From: an uncultured Eubacteriales bacterium
GTDB taxonomy: Bacteria > Bacillota_A > Clostridia > Christensenellales > Aristaeellaceae
DNA: 10,943 nucleotides
Reading direction: 5' to 3'
Assembly: GCA_900553645.1 (NCBI GenBank)
Contig: USEE01000024.1
Location: forward strand, 1 to 10,943
Every line of letters begins with the position of its first letter. Position 1 is the stretch's first letter. The translations under genes were made by a program, and so were the position numbers. The notes beneath the pieces are model-generated. The model did not search any database. It saw only the letters and a program-made list of their open reading frames with translations, and was not told where the DNA came from. Positions 7,005-10,943 of this stretch are shown in pieces.

Positions 7005-8108
7005 GTGAAGAAACTGCTTGCCGTACTCATGGCGCTGGTTCTTATGATGTGCTCCGTAGCATTTGCGGGCGCCGTCGATCCCGACTACATTGCGGATACA
7101 ATGACCTCCGAAGACGGCACCTATAAGCTCGCTTTCGTTACCGACGTTGGCCAGCTCAAGGATAAGTCGTTCAACCAGGGCACCTGGAATGGCGTAAAGG
7201 GTTACGCCGCCGAACATGGCATGTCCTACAAGTACTATCAGCCCGCCAACGGCGACCAGGCGACCGACGACGACCGCTACGACGCGATGAAGGCTGCCTG
7301 CGAGGGCGGCGCTGACGTGGTTATCTGCGCCGGCTTCATGCAGGAAACCGCCCTCAAGAAGGCGGCTGCCGAATTCACCGACACCAAGTTCGTATTCGTT
7401 GACGGCTACGAAATCGGCCTTAGCAACGTGGCTCCCATCTCCTTTAAGGAAGAGCAGAGCGGCTATCTGGCCGGCTACGCGGTCGTGAAGGATGGCTTCA
7501 CCAAGCTGGGCTTTGCGGGCGGCGGCGGCGGCACCAACCCCGCGTGCTGCCGTTTCGGTTACGGCTTTGCGCAGGGCGCGAACGCCGCGGCCAAGGAAAT
7601 GGGCATTAACGTTGAACTCAAGTATTCCTGGCAGTACGGCGCCAGCTTCTCCGCTTCGCCCGAGCTGCAGACCATGATTAAGGGCTGGTACGAGACCGGC
7701 ACCGAGATCGTGTTCGCGTGCGGCGGCTCCATGTTCTCCTCCATCGTTGCGGCTGCGGCCGAGAACGAGGGCTATGTGGTAGGCGTTGACGTTGACCAGT
7801 CCTCCGAGTCCGAAACCGTAATCACCTCCGCCATGAAGGGCCTGTCCTCGGCTACCCAGTGGGCCATCGGCAAGTTCTATGACGGCAAGTGGGACGAAAT
7901 CGGCGGCATCGCTCAGAGCCTGGGCGCGGAAGAGGACGCTGTGGGTCTGCCCACCGAAAACTGGCTGTTCGAGACTTACACCGTTGAGGAGTACAACGAA
8001 CTGCTGGCGGCCATCAAGTCCGGCGAAGTTGTAGTCGACGGCACAGTCGTGACCGACGACCAGATTTCGAGCGTAGAGTTCGAGAACCTGACCGTGGATT
8101 ACGTCTGA
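7005..8108 (+). CDS. BMP family (PnrA-like) nucleoside-binding protein
   Basis: This is the extracytoplasmic substrate-binding component of an ABC importer, 367 residues. It begins at GTG with AAGGAGG 8 bases upstream. A signal peptide covers about residues 1-21 (MKKLL, hydrophobic core, SVAFA then GAVD). Cys16 is not in a usable lipobox (LMMC), so the protein looks released rather than lipid-anchored, unusual for a low-order Gram-positive binding protein. BMP domain features are VTDVGQLKDKSFNQGTW (45-61), FVDGYEIG (131-138), GVDVDQ (260-265; Asp262 matches the ribose-binding Asp of PnrA) and TSAMKG (Lys278). Family knowledge points to purine nucleosides, but I cannot read the exact substrate. 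All 14 Ile codons are ATC or ATT, unlike the neighbouring genes, consistent with very high expression. It has its own promoter and a strong terminator downstream. Confidence 0.93.
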   Translation: MKKLLAVLMALVLMMCSVAFAGAVDPDYIADTMTSEDGTYKLAFVTDVGQLKDKSFNQGTWNGVKGYAAEHGMSYKYYQPANGDQATDDDRYDAMKAACEGGADVVICAGFMQETALKKAAAEFTDTKFVFVDGYEIGLSNVAPISFKEEQSGYLAGYAVVKDGFTKLGFAGGGGGTNPACCRFGYGFAQGANAAAKEMGINVELKYSWQYGASFSASPELQTMIKGWYETGTEIVFACGGSMFSSIVAAAAENEGYVVGVDVDQSSESETVITSAMKGLSSATQWAIGKFYDGKWDEIGGIAQSLGAEEDAVGLPTENWLFETYTVEEYNELLAAIKSGEVVVDGTVVTDDQISSVEFENLTVDYV

Positions 8109-8124
8109 TAGCTAATCATCAATG

Positions 8125-8148
8125 GGAGCGCTTCGGCGCTCCTTTTTT
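8125..8148 (+). terminator. Intrinsic terminator after the BMP gene
   Basis: A perfect 7-bp stem GGAGCGC/GCGCTCC (8125-8131 with 8136-8142) has a stable TTCG loop and is followed by six T residues. It lies 16 bases after the stop codon. It separates the binding-protein message from the ATPase-permease genes. Partial readthrough would give the excess of binding protein usual in ABC importers. Confidence 0.93.
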
Positions 8149-8157
8149 AGTATGAAC

Positions 8158-8186
8158 TTGCAGTTTTCGATCCATGCGTATATAAT
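8158..8186 (+). promoter_or_regulatory. Promoter of the ATPase-permease genes
   Basis: A perfect TATAAT (8181-8186) lies 17 bases after TTGCAG (8158-8163, only TTG matching consensus). It falls directly after the terminator at 8125-8148 and leaves a leader of about 70 bases. The weak -35 suggests lower output than the binding-protein promoter or help from an activator. Confidence 0.55.
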
Positions 8187-8261
8187 ATTACTATATGGCA
8201 ATTCACGCATCGCACATGTATAGTCGGGGTTAAATCAAAATATGGAAGGCGAGGTGAAAGC

Positions 8262-9809
8262 ATGGATAACGCGCCCCAGTATGTCATCGAAATGCTTCAT
8301 ATCACCAAGGAGTTTAACGGCGTAAAGGCCAACGACGACATAACCTTGCAGCTGAAAAAGGGCGAGATCCACGCTCTGCTCGGTGAAAACGGTGCGGGCA
8401 AGTCAACGCTGATGAGCATACTGTTCGGAATGCTCCAGCCCGAGGCCGGTACTATAAAGAAGAATGGTCAGGAAGTACACATAGCCAGCCCCAACGACGC
8501 GACCGCGCTGCACATCGGCATGGTGCATCAGCACTTCAAGCTGATCGACGTTTTCAGCGTGCTTGACAACATAATATTGGGTGCAGAGGATACTCGCATG
8601 GGCTTCCTCCAAAAGAAAGAGGCGCGCCGCAAGGTAAAGGCGCTGTCCGAGCAGTACGGCCTAAAGGTCGATCTGGACGCCAAGGTCGAAAGCATTACCG
8701 TCGGTATGCAGCAGCGCGTCGAGATACTCAAAATGCTGTATCGCGATAACGAGGTGCTGATATTTGACGAGCCCACCGCAGTGCTTACTCCGCAGGAGAT
8801 TGAGGAGCTGATGCACATAATGCGTGGGCTGGCCGCCGAGGGCAAGAGCATACTGTTCATATCGCATAAGCTGAGCGAAATAATGGAGGTATCCGACCGC
8901 GTGACCGTGCTGCGCAAGGGCAGGTACATCGGCACGGTCAATACCCGCGACACCAATAAGGAAGAACTGTCCCGCATGATAGTGGGCCGCGACGTAAAGC
9001 TGAAGGTGGACAAGGGCGATTCGCATCCGGGCGAGCCGGTGCTGAAGGTCAGCGACATGCATGTCGCGTCGCACCTGTATAAGCGCGACGCGGTGAACGG
9101 CGTTACGTTCGACGTGCGCAGGGGCGAAATCGTGTGCGTCGCGGGCATAGACGGCAACGGCCAGTCCGAGCTGATATACGCGCTGACCGGCCTTGAAAAG
9201 ATACACAGCGGCAGCGTCAACCTGTGCGGCAAGGATATAACTGGCGCGCCCGTGCGCGAACGAGAGCAGGCCGGAATGAGCCATATCCCCGAGGACAGGC
9301 AGAAGTACGGCCTGGTGCTGGATTACACGCTGGAGCAGAACATGGTGCTTGAGCGCTATCTCGACCCGCAGTTCCAGAGCCATGGCTTTATAAAGTTCGG
9401 CGCGGTGCGCGACTATGCAAAGAAGCTGATTGACCAATACGACGTGCGCAGCGGCGATGGTGTAATCAGCAAGGCGGGCGCGCTGTCGGGCGGCAATCAG
9501 CAAAAGGCGATAATCGCGCGCGAACTCGACCGCGACATGCCGCTGATAATCGCGGTGCAGCCCACGCGCGGACTGGACGTTGGCGCGATCGAGTACATAC
9601 ACCGGCAGCTTATCGAGCAGCGCGACGCGGGCAAGGCGGTGCTGCTGGTATCGCTGGAGCTGGACGAGGTCATGAACCTGGCCGATCGGATACTGGTCAT
9701 GTTTGAGGGCGAGATCGTGGGCGAATTTGATCCCAAGAATGTGACCATTGAGGAATTGGGACTGTACATGGCGGGCGGCAAACGGCAGACGAGGGAGGTG
9801 CGCGCATGA
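8262..9809 (+). CDS. Nucleoside-type ABC importer ATPase, two fused ATPase domains
   Basis: This 515-residue cytoplasmic ATPase has two fused nucleotide-binding domains, as in RbsA/YufO-type importers. Domain 1 (about 7-250) has Walker A GENGAGKST (41-49), signature ITVGMQQR in place of LSGGQ (145-152), Walker B LIFDEP (166-171, catalytic Glu170) and switch His202 in ISHKL. Domain 2 (about 258-505) has a degenerate Walker A (GIDGNGQSE, 295-303, lacking the GKS/T lysine), a good signature LSGGNQQ (408-414) and an altered Walker B region (IIAVQPTRGLD), with Gln where the catalytic Glu would be. Such asymmetry is usual in this family. GAGGTG lies 5 bases before the ATG. The stop overlaps the permease start (ATGA). 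With the BMP protein upstream it energises nucleoside uptake. Confidence 0.95.
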   Translation: MDNAPQYVIEMLHITKEFNGVKANDDITLQLKKGEIHALLGENGAGKSTLMSILFGMLQPEAGTIKKNGQEVHIASPNDATALHIGMVHQHFKLIDVFSVLDNIILGAEDTRMGFLQKKEARRKVKALSEQYGLKVDLDAKVESITVGMQQRVEILKMLYRDNEVLIFDEPTAVLTPQEIEELMHIMRGLAAEGKSILFISHKLSEIMEVSDRVTVLRKGRYIGTVNTRDTNKEELSRMIVGRDVKLKVDKGDSHPGEPVLKVSDMHVASHLYKRDAVNGVTFDVRRGEIVCVAGIDGNGQSELIYALTGLEKIHSGSVNLCGKDITGAPVREREQAGMSHIPEDRQKYGLVLDYTLEQNMVLERYLDPQFQSHGFIKFGAVRDYAKKLIDQYDVRSGDGVISKAGALSGGNQQKAIIARELDRDMPLIIAVQPTRGLDVGAIEYIHRQLIEQRDAGKAVLLVSLELDEVMNLADRILVMFEGEIVGEFDPKNVTIEELGLYMAGGKRQTREVRA

Positions 9810-10943
9810 AAGGCGGCAAAAAGACCGGCCTGATGGCAAAGGCGGGCACGCAGAGCGTGCTGGCCTCGCTTATATCGATAATCATCGGCCTTGCGGCGGG
9901 CGCGCTGGTAATAATCGCGGTGGGTCTGAGCGATCCCACGCTGGGCGGCCAGAGCATATGGGACGGCATAAGGCTGGTATTCATGGGTCTGTTCAGCACG
10001 GGCCGCGACGCGGCGGGCGCGCTCACGTTCGGATTCAATCCGGCCAGCGTGGGCAACATGCTGTTCCGCGCAACGCCGCTGATACTGACCGGACTTTCGG
10101 TTGCGGTGGCGTTTAAGACAGGCCTATTCAACATCGGCGCGCCGGGGCAGTATCTTGCGGGCACAGCGGCGACGCTGTTCATCGCGCTTGGCATACCCAC
10201 GCACAGCGTGCCGGGCTGGCTGATATGGACGCTGGCGTTTTTAGGCGGCATGGCGGCGGGCGCGCTGTGGGGCATGATACCGGGTCTGCTCAAGGCTTTC
10301 TTCAATATAAATGAGGTTATTGCGTGCATAATGACCAACTGGATTGCGGCCAACGTGGTTACGTGGCTGTTCGACATGAGCAGCCTTAAAAATGTGGTCG
10401 AGAACACCAAGTCCAGTTATATTTACAGCACGTCGTACGGACTTACCGAGGTGGACGGGGCGCTGACATATGTCAAGGGTGCGGGCGTATCTACGCCCAA
10501 GATGGGTCTGGACATAATCTTCCCGGGCAGTCAGGTAAACGGCGGCATAATAATCGCGATACTGCTTGCGATAGTCGTATGCGTGATGCTCAGCCGCACG
10601 ACGCTGGGGTATGAACTGAAGGTATGCGGCTCCAACCGCTTTGCGGCGCGCTATGCGGGTATAAAGGACAAGCGCAATATAGTCCTGTCGATGGCGATTG
10701 CGGGTGCGCTGGCGGGCACGGCGGGCGCGCTGTACTATCTGGCGGGCAATACCGAGTTTTACTGGAACACGTATCAGACGCTGCCGGGCGTGGGCTTTAA
10801 CGGCATACCCGTGGCTCTGCTGGCATCCAGCAATCCTATCGGCGTGATATTTGCGGGCATGTTCATGTCCATGCTGGACATATCGGGTCTGCAGATGACC
10901 AATCTTACCGCCTACAACGAATACATTACCGACGTGATTATTG
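9806..10943 (+). CDS. ABC importer permease, BMP/nucleoside type, partial at right edge
   Basis: This reading frame is open from ATG at 9806 to the window end (379 codons so far, no stop), so the 3' end is missing. GGAGGTG (9794-9800) lies 5 bases before the ATG, and the start overlaps the ATPase stop by ATGA, so translation is probably coupled. The protein is strongly hydrophobic with a first membrane helix at about 17-40 and further helices at about 92-104, 116-130, 138-160, 171-189, 246-262, 292-313 and 334-357. Motifs of the BPD_transp_2 permease family are GLFNIGAPGQ (106-115; usually FNIGAEGQ, with Pro here in place of Glu), NEVIACIMTNWIA (169-181), YELKVCGSNRFAARYAGI (269-286) and GFNGIPVALL (330-339). 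In the family's usual layout a second permease gene would follow beyond the window. About 21 of 36 Ile codons are ATA. Confidence 0.93.
   Translation, partial: MKGGKKTGLMAKAGTQSVLASLISIIIGLAAGALVIIAVGLSDPTLGGQSIWDGIRLVFMGLFSTGRDAAGALTFGFNPASVGNMLFRATPLILTGLSVAVAFKTGLFNIGAPGQYLAGTAATLFIALGIPTHSVPGWLIWTLAFLGGMAAGALWGMIPGLLKAFFNINEVIACIMTNWIAANVVTWLFDMSSLKNVVENTKSSYIYSTSYGLTEVDGALTYVKGAGVSTPKMGLDIIFPGSQVNGGIIIAILLAIVVCVMLSRTTLGYELKVCGSNRFAARYAGIKDKRNIVLSMAIAGALAGTAGALYYLAGNTEFYWNTYQTLPGVGFNGIPVALLASSNPIGVIFAGMFMSMLDISGLQMTNLTAYNEYITDVII

Noticed and set aside
8661..9839. A 392-codon open frame on the minus strand opposite the ABC ATPase gene
   Set aside because: Antisense to a gene with clear Walker and signature motifs; its translation has no domain features.

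Overview
The window looks like a chromosomal core-metabolism region of a fairly GC-rich member of the Clostridia (Bacillota). The signs are strong AAGGAGG-type ribosome binding sites, a divergent clostridial-type PurA, a type I glutamine synthetase followed by an ANTAR-domain regulator, a four-cysteine L28 and a BMP/PnrA-type ABC transporter. Isoleucine is often encoded by ATA despite the high GC. I cannot assign genus or family. I saw no prophage, IS element, CRISPR array, tRNA or rRNA.

Left part (1-1240). A structured leader precedes a small Pro/Cys-rich membrane protein on the plus strand (137-442). A bidirectional-looking terminator separates it from convergent rpmB (L28, minus strand), which has its own promoter. 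The 340-base stretch between rpmB and pyrG holds the rpmB promoter, the pyrG terminator and about 190 AT-rich bases with no gene.

Minus-strand nitrogen/nucleotide block (1241-6406). Read in transcription order it is: a promoter with both hexamers perfect, a roughly 145-base leader, purA, a long intrinsic terminator, glnA, an ANTAR regulator gene, pyrG, terminator. glnA, the ANTAR gene and pyrG are spaced 14 and 32 bases apart with no terminator between them, so they look like one operon. GlnA makes glutamine and PyrG uses it as amide donor. ANTAR proteins act on RNA hairpins that control terminators. The purA-glnA junction holds two hexaloop hairpins around a terminator, so antitermination there is the most interesting regulatory hypothesis in the window. 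The GlnA protein departs from the usual family at several active-site positions.

Plus-strand block (6480-10943). An ArsC/Spx-like thioredoxin-fold protein lacking the catalytic cysteine has its own extended -10 promoter. It is followed by a BMP-family substrate-binding protein, a double-domain ABC ATPase and a permease that runs off the right edge. Together these three form a likely nucleoside importer. A terminator followed by a new promoter separates the binding-protein gene from the ATPase-permease pair, which overlap by ATGA. The binding-protein gene has a strikingly different isoleucine codon choice (no ATA), consistent with much higher expression.

No clearly new multi-gene system is evident. 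The best leads are the ANTAR/glnA/pyrG arrangement with its hairpins, the atypical GlnA, and the cysteine-less ArsC-like protein.
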